Assembly: GCA_021829055.1 (NCBI GenBank)
Contig: JAJZCS010000164.1
Location: 1-5,350, forward strand
Length of the DNA: 5,350 nucleotides
Reading direction: 5' to 3'
Source: Pseudomonadota bacterium
GTDB taxonomy: Bacteria > Pseudomonadota > Alphaproteobacteria > Acetobacterales > Acetobacteraceae
This document shows, in pieces, positions 1 through 5,350 of the stretch. Below the pieces are notes generated by a model, which worked only from the letters and a program-made list of their open reading frames with translations, searched no databases and was not told the DNA's origin. The translations under genes and the position numbers were made by a program. Positions within the stretch are counted from its first letter, which is position 1. The number at the start of each line of letters is the position of its first letter.

Positions 1-1579
1 CTGCATCCGGCGGAATGCCGTGCCGCCCAATAATTCGCTGGTAATCGTGGAGTAGGCGCCAGAACAAGGCATCGTTTTGTTCGAAATCAATGATTTGAAA
101 ATCCTGTTCGGGCTTCATGCGAAGGCCGAGCGATGCGATACGGGACAAAATCGCTTCAGTATTCCCAACAAGAAGAGGTAATCCAAGATGGTCATCGATC
201 ACAGTTTGCGCCGCACGGAGCGTCCGCTCTTCTTCACCTTCTCCGTAGGCGATACGAACACTTGACGAGCGAGCAACTTCAAACACAGGCCGCAGCAGCA
301 ACCCGGACCGGAACACGAAACGTTCCAAGTCCCGGCGGTAAGATTCAAAATCCGCAATTGGGCGACGTGCAAGCCCTTCATCCATTGCCGCCTTTGCTAC
401 GGCAGGCGCGACGTACAAGATCAGCCGTGAATCAAACGGTTTGGGAATGACGTAGTCCGGCCCGAATACAGGCGCACGACCACCGTAGGCGGCGGCCACC
501 GTATCCGACGCCTCCGCTCTCGCTAGTTCAGCGATCGCACGGACCGCCGCGAGTTCCATTCCTTCGCTGATCGCGACAGCACCGACGTCAAGCGCGCCTC
601 GAAAAATAAATGGAAAACATAGGACGTTATTAACCTGGTTCGGATAATCAGCCCGGCCGGTACAGGTAATTGCGTCCGGCCGCAGTTTTGCGACATCCTC
701 GGGCCTGATTTCTGGCTCCGGGTTTGCAAGTGCCAAGATCAGCGGGTTGCGTGCGAATTTCTCAAGCCACTCGGGCTTCAGGACGCCAGCCACTGACAAG
801 CCGAGAAAGATATCGGCGCCATTGATGACGTCCGGAAGGTGGCGCGCCTTAGTCTGACGAGCCACACACTCCAAGGTTGGATCTAAGCCTGGCCGCCCCT
901 GGTAGATCACACCCGCAATATCCGTCATCATGATGTTGTCTGGTGAAGCGCCAAGCGCAATCAGGATTTTGACGCAGGAGAGCGCTGCAGCCCCCGCACC
1001 TGACGTCACAATCCTAGCGTTCTCTATAACCTTACCTTGGATTTTCAACGCATTGATGACAGCCGCACCGACGACGATCGCGGTGCCGTGCTGATCATCG
1101 TGGAAAACTGGGATTTGCATCCGCGCCCGCAGTGCCCGTTCGATTCGGAAACAATCCGGCGCCTTAACATCTTCGAGATTAATTCCGCCGAAGGACGGTT
1201 CGAGAGAGGAAACAATATCAATAAACCTATCTGGATCGTCTTGGTTCACCTCAATGTCAAAGGAGTCAATGCCTGCAAATTTCTTAAAGAGGACGGCTTT
1301 GCCTTCCATCACCGGCTTCGCGGCTAATGCGCCCGTGTTGCCAAGCCCGAGAACGGCCGTGCCATTGGTGATCACAGCAACTAAGTTACCGCGGGTCGTG
1401 TACTCGTACGACGCGTCAGGATCGTCTTGGATTGCGAGGCACGCCGCGGCGACCCCAGGTGAATAGGCCAGGGAGAGGTCTCGTGAAGTCTCCATCCGCT
1501 TGGTCGGTACAATGGTGAGTTTGCCGGGGCGGGGGTAACGGTGATATTCAAGGGCCGCCTTGCGAAGCGATTCATCCAT
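1..1579 (-). CDS. maeB: NADP-dependent malic enzyme with C-terminal phosphotransacetylase-like domain (partial, runs off left edge)
   Basis: This enzyme oxidatively decarboxylates malate to pyruvate, making NADPH in the cytoplasm. The minus strand is open for 526 codons without a stop, reaching the window edge before the end of the gene. The family is usually about 760 residues, so roughly 230 are missing. The malic domain comes first: LAYSPGVA carries the catalytic Tyr39, EGKAVLFKKFAGID carries Lys94, GGINLEDVKAP gives metal ligands Glu136 and Asp137, and VFHDDQHGTA gives Asp162. The NAD(P)-binding loop VTSGAGAAAL is at 191-200, and PNQVNNVLCFP lies farther on. From about residue 440 (RIAYGEGEEERTLRAA) the sequence becomes the PTA-like domain of MaeB-class enzymes, a known site of acetyl-CoA control in that family. 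I chose the ATG at 1579 because GGGAAG lies 8 bases upstream. An in-frame ATG at 1585 would add two residues but sits too close to that site. The identification is very secure; the exact start is less so. Confidence 0.96.
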   Translation of the reverse strand, partial: MDESLRKAALEYHRYPRPGKLTIVPTKRMETSRDLSLAYSPGVAAACLAIQDDPDASYEYTTRGNLVAVITNGTAVLGLGNTGALAAKPVMEGKAVLFKKFAGIDSFDIEVNQDDPDRFIDIVSSLEPSFGGINLEDVKAPDCFRIERALRARMQIPVFHDDQHGTAIVVGAAVINALKIQGKVIENARIVTSGAGAAALSCVKILIALGASPDNIMMTDIAGVIYQGRPGLDPTLECVARQTKARHLPDVINGADIFLGLSVAGVLKPEWLEKFARNPLILALANPEPEIRPEDVAKLRPDAITCTGRADYPNQVNNVLCFPFIFRGALDVGAVAISEGMELAAVRAIAELARAEASDTVAAAYGGRAPVFGPDYVIPKPFDSRLILYVAPAVAKAAMDEGLARRPIADFESYRRDLERFVFRSGLLLRPVFEVARSSSVRIAYGEGEEERTLRAAQTVIDDHLGLPLLVGNTEAILSRIASLGLRMKPEQDFQIIDFEQNDALFWRLLHDYQRIIGRHGIPPDA

Positions 1580-1587
1580 GTCCATTT

Positions 1588-1593
1588 CTTCCC
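1588..1593 (-). promoter_or_regulatory. Ribosome binding site that decides the maeB start
   Basis: On the minus strand GGGAAG lies 8 bases before the ATG at 1579 but only 2 bases before the in-frame ATG at 1585. This favours the shorter protein starting MDESLRKAAL, which also resembles the usual N-terminus of the family (LxxAALxYHRYPxPGK). Confidence 0.55.
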
Positions 1594-1689
1594 ATGCCCT
1601 GCCACAGAGTGTAAGCACTGAACTGAACAAACAGCCACATGGGGAACAACCCGTTCGGCGTGGCGTTCACACCTCATAGGAGACCGATT

Positions 1690-1775
1690 TGGTGCGGTCG
1701 AGAAGACTCGAACTTCCACAGGGTTTCCCCCACAAGCACCTCAAGCTTGCGCGTCTACCATTCCGCCACGACCGC
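1690..1775 (-). tRNA. tRNA-Leu, anticodon GAG
   Basis: An 86-base class II tRNA on the minus strand. The 7-bp acceptor stem pairs GCGGTCG (1775-1769) with CGACCGC (1700-1694), followed by discriminator A and an encoded CCA (1692-1690). The D-arm is GCG...CGC with the GG of the loop present. The anticodon stem CAAGC/GCTTG encloses loop TTGAGGT, placing anticodon GAG at 1742-1740, which reads CUC and CUU leucine codons. A long variable arm with a GGG/CCC stem, typical of leucine tRNAs, precedes the T-arm, whose loop TTCGAGT is canonical. The gene is divergent from lipB, 24 bases away, and lies 110 bases upstream of maeB on the same strand. I see no T-tract hairpin between tRNA and maeB, so read-through into maeB is possible but unproven. 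The 1580-1689 spacer shows only a weak -10-like TACACT (1613-1608, minus) and no good -35. Confidence 0.97.
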
Positions 1776-1789
1776 CTCGCAGCGGGAGC

Positions 1790-1818
1790 GCTATAGCCGA
1801 TGGATCAACATGTATCAA
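1790..1818 (-). promoter_or_regulatory. Probable sigma-70 promoter of tRNA-Leu(GAG)
   Basis: Read on the minus strand, TTGATA (1818-1813; 5 of 6 matches to TTGACA) is followed by a 17-base spacer and TATAGC (1795-1790; 4 of 6 matches to TATAAT). The mature tRNA 5' end at 1775 is 14 bases beyond the -10, which leaves room for a start site about 7 bases downstream and a short 5' leader for RNase P. The element covers the lipB ATG at 1800 and its first codons on the other strand. The call rests on sequence match and position only. Confidence 0.55.
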
Positions 1819-2480
1819 CAACCACGCCAGTCGATTGGCTTTGTACGCCAGGGCTCACAGATTATATGGCCGGTGTTGCCACAATGCAGGTCCGTGCCGC
1901 AGCCATATACGCCGGCAGTGCAGCAGAGCACGTTTGGCTCGTCGAACATCCCCGTCTCTACACCGCTGGAAGTTCGGCACGTGACTCCGATCTGATTGGT
2001 CACGATGGAATTCCTGTGCACCGCACAGGGCGTGGCGGACAGTGGACGTACCACGGACCAGGTCAGCGCGTCGCCTATGTAATACTTGATCTGAGGCGTC
2101 ATCACGGCAGCGTTCCGCCGCGCGATGTCCGTCGCTTTGTGGCAGGGTTGGAGACTTGGTTGATTGATGCCCTCGCGATCATGAACGTGCGGGGGCAGAG
2201 ACGACCCGGTCGCGTTGGCGTATGGGTTGCCGATCCAAAGACCGGCAGCGATCACAAAATCGCGGCCATTGGTGTCCGGGTCTCCCACTGGATTGCCACC
2301 CATGGAATTGCGTTAAACGTCGCGCCAAATCTCAGCGATTATTCGGGCATCGTACCCTGCGGCATCCGCGACCACGGGGTCACTTCGCTTGCCGCGCTCG
2401 GCGTCAACATGACGATGACACATGTCGATACGGTCCTGCGCACTTCATTCGAGCGCGTCTTCGGGGTCAGTACCCGGTGA
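1800..2480 (+). CDS. lipB: Octanoyl-[acyl-carrier-protein]:protein N-octanoyltransferase
   Basis: LipB moves the octanoyl group from octanoyl-ACP to the lipoyl-domain lysine of 2-oxoacid dehydrogenases and the glycine cleavage H protein. LipA then inserts sulfur, all in the cytoplasm. The 226-residue protein has the family signatures in order: [15 protein letters not shown] (46-60), the substrate-pocket motif [15 protein letters not shown] (75-89), RPGRVGVWV (135-143), KIAAIGVRV with catalytic Lys153, HGIALNV (168-174), and [11 protein letters not shown] with the acyl-thioester Cys187. Length is normal and all key residues are present. The ATG at 1800 is the first possible start, since an in-frame TAG lies at 1794-1796. 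The ribosome site is modest: GGGAG at 1784-1788, 11 bases upstream. The gene is divergent from tRNA-Leu and convergent with hrcA. No plus-strand promoter is obvious, and any would have to lie within the tRNA gene. Confidence 0.97.
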   Translation: MDQHVSTTTPVDWLCTPGLTDYMAGVATMQVRAAAIYAGSAAEHVWLVEHPRLYTAGSSARDSDLIGHDGIPVHRTGRGGQWTYHGPGQRVAYVILDLRRHHGSVPPRDVRRFVAGLETWLIDALAIMNVRGQRRPGRVGVWVADPKTGSDHKIAAIGVRVSHWIATHGIALNVAPNLSDYSGIVPCGIRDHGVTSLAALGVNMTMTHVDTVLRTSFERVFGVSTR

Positions 2481-2495
2481 TGAACCAAACCGTCC

Positions 2496-3590
2496 TCACC
2501 CTAACAGGCGCGCGATTACCCTTGCAGTGTAATCAACGACTGGGATTACTCGTCCATAATTTATTCGCGTAGGTCCGATCACGCCGATCGCACCCACGAT
2601 GCGGTCGTTACGGTTTCGTGCCGGAGCCACGATCATCGACACTCCCGCTGACCCGAAGAGGCCGCTTTCTGAACCAATAAAGATCCGGACACCGTCAGAC
2701 CCCTCGGCTAGCTCCAGCAGTTTCAGAATCGTCTCCTGAGCCTCCAGACGTTCGAACAACGCTTGAATCGCGACGAGCTTGTCGACCTGATTAATATCAG
2801 CAAGGAGTCGTGCCTGCCCCCGCACGATGAGCGAACCACTACGTCCCTCTGCCGACCACATTCCGAGCCCCGCCTCAATCACGTTGCTCGCCAAAGCATC
2901 CAGTGTGCTGCGATTTTCGACCATTTCCGAATTCACCCGAGCCCGCAATTCTGACAGCGTGAGGCCGGACAGGTTAGCGTTTAGAAAATTGCTCGCCTCC
3001 TGTAACGCGGACGGCGGTAAACCTGGAGGCGTTTCGATCACGCGATTCTCAACTTGGCCGTCGGCCGTCACCAGTACGACCAACGCCCGACCAGGCCCCA
3101 AAGGTACGAACTCTATGTGCTTGACGGGCCCATCGGACTTCGGCGCCAACACCAGACCAGCAGCGGACGATAGGCCGGCGAGCAACGTGGATGCCTCCGT
3201 GAGCATTTCCTGCATGGAACGCCCAGACTGCTGTAATGCCGCCTCGATACGTTCGCGCTCCTCGTCAGCCAACTCGCCAAAATGAAGCAATCCGTCGACA
3301 AATAGTCGTAACCCACGATCGGTCGGCAACCGTCCCGCCGACGTATGCGGTGCAAACAGCAACCCTGCATCCGTCAAATCCGCCATAACATTACGGATGG
3401 TCGCTGCTGAAAGATTCATTGGCAAAAGCCGTGACAACGTCCGGCTACCGACCGGTTCCCCGGTTTCAACGTACTGCTCGACAATCTCGCGCAGCACCGC
3501 CGCGGATCGCGCATCCAAACCCGGAGGGATCCGGGAAGAAGAACTCCGTGCTGACGAACGCACCGGAGATTTACCGGGACTCTGGTCCAT
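2496..3590 (-). CDS. hrcA: Heat-inducible transcription repressor HrcA
   Basis: HrcA represses heat-shock genes by binding CIRCE operators and needs GroEL for activity. From the ATG at 3590 the protein has 364 residues, close to the family norm of about 340-360. After a Ser/Arg/Pro-rich tail of about 24 residues comes the winged-helix domain (about 25-100): [31 protein letters not shown], the recognition region [18 protein letters not shown], and [15 protein letters not shown]. The central and C-terminal GAF-like part includes [26 protein letters not shown] and [11 protein letters not shown], and it ends with VVAP-like VIVAPARN then [18 protein letters not shown] and [13 protein letters not shown]. 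The frame also opens upstream to a GTG at 3650, adding 20 residues. I prefer 3590 because the longer form would reach within 3 bases of the rph ATG and swallow its ribosome site, though neither start has a strong ribosome site. It is divergent from rph and convergent with lipB. I see no CIRCE repeat nearby and no grpE downstream. Confidence 0.95.
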   Translation of the reverse strand: MDQSPGKSPVRSSARSSSSRIPPGLDARSAAVLREIVEQYVETGEPVGSRTLSRLLPMNLSAATIRNVMADLTDAGLLFAPHTSAGRLPTDRGLRLFVDGLLHFGELADEERERIEAALQQSGRSMQEMLTEASTLLAGLSSAAGLVLAPKSDGPVKHIEFVPLGPGRALVVLVTADGQVENRVIETPPGLPPSALQEASNFLNANLSGLTLSELRARVNSEMVENRSTLDALASNVIEAGLGMWSAEGRSGSLIVRGQARLLADINQVDKLVAIQALFERLEAQETILKLLELAEGSDGVRIFIGSESGLFGSAGVSMIVAPARNRNDRIVGAIGVIGPTRINYGRVIPVVDYTARVIARLLG

Positions 3591-3640
3591 AACATAAGAG
3601 TCGGCTATCCGAGCCTGAAAATCAAGCGACGTCGGATCAT

Positions 3641-3646
3641 TAGGAG
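3641..3646 (+). promoter_or_regulatory. Shine-Dalgarno sequence of rph
   Basis: TAGGAG lies 7 bases before the rph ATG at 3654 and is the clearest ribosome binding site in the window. It falls inside the 60-base GTG extension of the opposite-strand hrcA frame, which argues that those 60 bases are mainly an intergenic leader and not hrcA coding sequence. Confidence 0.75.
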
Positions 3647-3653
3647 CCACGAT

Positions 3654-4385
3654 ATGTCAGAATCTCAGCGCCCATCGGGTCGCGCGCCTGCAGAATTACG
3701 CAACGTTGAAATCATTACCGGCTCTGCCCATTATGCCGAAGGTTCAGCCCTTATCCGGATGGGACGTACAGAAGTTCTTTGCACGGCAAGCGTCGAGGCC
3801 AAAGTCCCGCCGTTTTTGCGAAATTCGGGTCTGGGATGGGTCACTGCAGAATACGGTATGCTTCCCCGCGCAACCCATACACGCGGTGACCGCGAGGCGG
3901 CGCGGGGCAGGCAATCCGGCCGCACGCAGGAAATTCAAAGACTCATTGGCCGTAGCCTGCGCGCGGTGGTAGATCGCGCGATTCTTGGCGAACTATCGAT
4001 TACCCTGGACTGCGACGTGCTCAACGCTGACGGTGGCACGCGTTGTGCGGCTATCACCGGAGCATATGTCGCGCTTGCTCTCGCTTTGCGTCATTTGCGT
4101 CGCAACAACCTTCTGAAAGGTGATCCTCTCACCGGCCAAGTCGCAGCCATCTCCTGCGGAATCATAGACGGGCGGCCGGTGCTGGACCTTGATTATGCCG
4201 AGGACTCTACAGCCGAAACAGACGCCAATTTTGTCCTTACGGCTTCGGGAGGCATCATCGAAATTCAGGCCACCGCGGAACGCGCTACCTTTGAAGAGCG
4301 TCAGTTCAACGTTCTTCTCAATCTTGCTCGCACTGGAACTGCCGAGCTGTTCGCCGCACAGCAAGCGGCTATCGGGGCCGCATGA
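3654..4385 (+). CDS. rph: Ribonuclease PH
   Basis: RNase PH is a phosphorolytic 3'-to-5' exoribonuclease that trims the 3' ends of tRNA precursors, using phosphate and releasing nucleoside diphosphates. It works in the cytoplasm as a hexameric ring. The 243-residue product matches the usual length of about 240. Visible signatures are [13 protein letters not shown] near the N-terminus, [16 protein letters not shown] [12 protein letters not shown] (37-48), [17 protein letters not shown] (61-77), [19 protein letters not shown] (89-107) with the phosphate-site Arg90, and [14 protein letters not shown] with Thr129-Arg130 of the second phosphate site. The acidic metal cluster follows in LDLDYAEDS (Asp178, Asp180, Asp184) and ETD (Asp190), then IIEIQATAE (201-209). 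The start is supported by TAGGAG 7 bases upstream. It overlaps rdgB by 4 bases, so the two are probably co-transcribed and translationally coupled. No promoter with both boxes is convincing in the 63-base gap to hrcA. Confidence 0.98.
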   Translation: MSESQRPSGRAPAELRNVEIITGSAHYAEGSALIRMGRTEVLCTASVEAKVPPFLRNSGLGWVTAEYGMLPRATHTRGDREAARGRQSGRTQEIQRLIGRSLRAVVDRAILGELSITLDCDVLNADGGTRCAAITGAYVALALALRHLRRNNLLKGDPLTGQVAAISCGIIDGRPVLDLDYAEDSTAETDANFVLTASGGIIEIQATAERATFEERQFNVLLNLARTGTAELFAAQQAAIGAA

Positions 4386-4987
4386 TCCGGCGTCTAGTGG
4401 CTGGCACCCCCCTGCTGATTGCCACCCACAATAAAGCCAAGCACACAGAATTCATCACACTACTCGCGCCGTTCGGGATACCTTGCCATTCTGCGACAGA
4501 TATCTCCCTTGCTGCACCCGATGAGACAGGCCTAGATTTCGCCGCGAACGCGCAGATCAAGGCATTGGCGGCTGCTCGCGCGTCCGGTCTGCCCGCGTTG
4601 GCCGATGATTCGGGTTTGACAGTTGCGGCGATGGGTGGAGCCCCGGGCGTCCGGTCCTCGCGCTTCGCCACCGAAGTCGGCGGCTATCGGCAAGCAATGG
4701 AAGCAATTATCATCCGCACGCGAAACGAGCCGCGCGCGGCCTTCCAAGCCGCAATTTGTCTTGCTACGCCGGCCGGCGAAACGGCGACTTACGTTGGCAT
4801 TTGTACAGGCACAATCGCCCCGTCATTTCGAGGTATGTACGGGTTTGGCTATGACCCAATCTTCATTCCGGTCGGCAGTTCAAAAACTTTTGCTGAGATT
4901 TGCGAGATAGAAAAAAACGCTATTAGTCACCGCGCCCGAGCATTCCGGCAATTTGCCGTCGCCCATCTCGTGACCGCACCATGTTGA
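4382..4987 (+). CDS. rdgB: dITP/XTP pyrophosphatase (RdgB/HAM1 family)
   Basis: This family hydrolyses deaminated purine triphosphates (ITP, dITP, XTP) to the monophosphate and pyrophosphate, keeping them out of DNA and RNA. The 201-residue protein is of normal length (about 200). Motifs in order: [10 protein letters not shown] (11-20, the T/SxNxxK triphosphate site with Thr15, Asn17, Lys20), PDETGLDF (46-53), LADDSGL with catalytic Asp75-Asp76 (73-79), [12 protein letters not shown] (85-96), GFGYDPIF (154-161), and [12 protein letters not shown] (177-188), which recognises the base. One departure stands out: homologues usually have FxENA, where the Glu binds the metal, but here the sequence is FAANA with Ala55. 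The Tyr usual in GAPGVYSAR is Arg91. All other core residues are kept, so I expect a working or nearly working enzyme. The ATG overlaps the rph stop as ATGA, with GGGG 4 bases upstream, pointing to coupled translation. No T-tract terminator follows. Confidence 0.96.
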   Translation: MIRRLVAGTPLLIATHNKAKHTEFITLLAPFGIPCHSATDISLAAPDETGLDFAANAQIKALAAARASGLPALADDSGLTVAAMGGAPGVRSSRFATEVGGYRQAMEAIIIRTRNEPRAAFQAAICLATPAGETATYVGICTGTIAPSFRGMYGFGYDPIFIPVGSSKTFAEICEIEKNAISHRARAFRQFAVAHLVTAPC

Positions 4988-5350
4988 TGTGCGCCCCCAA
5001 ATCCTGAGTATGTCACGAGATTCCCACACACTGAGCAGCGGCGATACACACGCCGTGGGTTGTAGTGTCACAATAACCAGCGAAGGCCTCCGATGAAGGG
5101 ACAACTTGCCAACGCTTGCGGAGCATTCCTTCCAAAGAGCGGTCGAAAATCGTCGTGTCATGCATTTCGCTGCGCTTCCGGACCTGAAGTACTGGACCTC
5201 GACATGTTAATTGAGAACCAAGGTCGACGGGTTTAGATTCTATGGCATTGGGCAGTGGACGCGCAGTCTACGAAACTCCCCGACTCACGTGGCTCAGGAA
5301 CGATTCTTCAGCACCGCAGCATCAGTGGTCGGACGCAGCACCGCGCGATA
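4988..5350. other. 363-base stretch with no supportable gene
   Basis: No frame on either strand gives a recognisable protein. The longest start-to-stop frame (4880-5161, minus) overlaps the rdgB end antisense and has no recognisable motif. Others are a 50-codon minus frame (5165-5013), a 47-codon plus frame from the ATG at 5093, and a plus frame open from the ATG at 5242 to the edge (36 codons). Relatives often place hemW after rdgB, but I see no radical-SAM CxxxCxxC motif or HemW start. Two weak hairpins are present: CGCAC/GTGCG (4975-4979 with 4989-4993) spanning the rdgB stop, and CGGCG/CGCCG (5039-5043 with 5051-5055). Neither is followed by a T-tract. The stretch may be an intergenic region, a decayed gene, or the leader of a gene beyond the right edge; the sequence alone does not decide. 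Confidence 0.6.
5211..5239 (+). promoter_or_regulatory. Weak candidate sigma-70 promoter
   Basis: TTGAGA (5211-5216; 5 of 6 matches to TTGACA), a 17-base spacer and TAGATT (5234-5239; 4 of 6 matches to TATAAT) would start a transcript near 5246 heading off the right edge. There is no recognised gene immediately downstream to support it. An ATG at 5242 lies before the expected start site, so it would not be its start codon. Matches of this quality occur by chance. Confidence 0.2.

Noticed and set aside
1037..1327. 96-codon plus-strand open frame within maeB
   Set aside because: It is antisense to a clearly conserved part of maeB (metal and substrate motifs) and has no independent support.
1608..1620. 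CIRCE-like GAGTG...CACTG resemblance upstream of maeB
   Set aside because: CIRCE is TTAGCACTC-N9-GAGTGCTAA; the order and spacing here do not fit, so no HrcA operator is called.
1381..1719. 112-codon minus-strand frame covering the maeB start and the tRNA 3' half
   Set aside because: It is out of frame with maeB and runs through a tRNA gene; no family resemblance.
1815..2303. 162-codon minus-strand frame inside lipB
   Set aside because: It is a shadow of the strongly conserved lipB reading frame.
4880..5161. 93-codon open frame on the minus strand overlapping the rdgB 3' end
   Set aside because: It is antisense to rdgB for 108 bases, has no recognisable motif or convincing ribosome site, and is within the length expected by chance.
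5013..5165. 50-codon minus-strand frame starting MHDTTIFDRS with GGAAG 9 bases upstream
   Set aside because: The ribosome-site match is fair and the composition protein-like, but I recognise no family and the frame is short, so it is not listed as a gene. A protein search would settle it.
5242..5350. Plus-strand frame open from ATG to the right edge (36 codons)
   Set aside because: No Shine-Dalgarno, no recognisable N-terminus, and the nearby promoter candidate would start downstream of the ATG.
5294..5350. Minus-strand frame entering from the right edge and ending at a TGA (18 codons), a possible gene 3' end
   Set aside because: Too short to identify or to separate from chance.

Overview
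The window looks like chromosomal housekeeping DNA from an alphaproteobacterium. HrcA, LipB and MaeB read most like members of the Acetobacteraceae/Rhodospirillales, judged from remembered family sequences and not from a search. Base composition is moderate for that group by eye. I see no CRISPR array, insertion sequence, phage gene or defence system.

Layout from left to right. Bases 1-1579 (minus) hold the first 526 codons of a MaeB-type NADP-dependent malic enzyme. Its frame is uninterrupted and runs off the left edge inside the C-terminal phosphotransacetylase-like domain. Upstream of it, on the same strand, is a complete tRNA-Leu(GAG) gene with encoded CCA (1690-1775). Its likely sigma-70 promoter (1790-1818) lies across the start codon of the divergent lipB (1800-2480, plus), which encodes octanoyltransferase. 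lipB converges with hrcA (2496-3590, minus), the heat-shock repressor, with only 15 bases between their stop codons. hrcA is divergent from rph (3654-4385, plus), encoding RNase PH. rph overlaps rdgB (4382-4987, plus), encoding the XTP/dITP pyrophosphatase, by four bases in an ATGA arrangement. The final 363 bases (4988-5350) contain no gene I can support, only short chance-like frames and one weak promoter candidate.

The genes cover several jobs: central carbon metabolism (malate to pyruvate plus NADPH), leucine decoding, lipoate synthesis for 2-oxoacid dehydrogenases, heat-shock control, tRNA 3'-end trimming and nucleotide-pool cleaning. The hrcA/rph/rdgB cluster is a familiar alphaproteobacterial arrangement, but grpE does not follow hrcA here and hemW does not follow rdgB within view. 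The points most worth checking are an alanine in RdgB where homologues usually have a metal-binding glutamate, the tRNA promoter overlapping the lipB start, the uncertain hrcA start, and the apparently empty stretch at the right end. I did not find evidence for an undescribed system.
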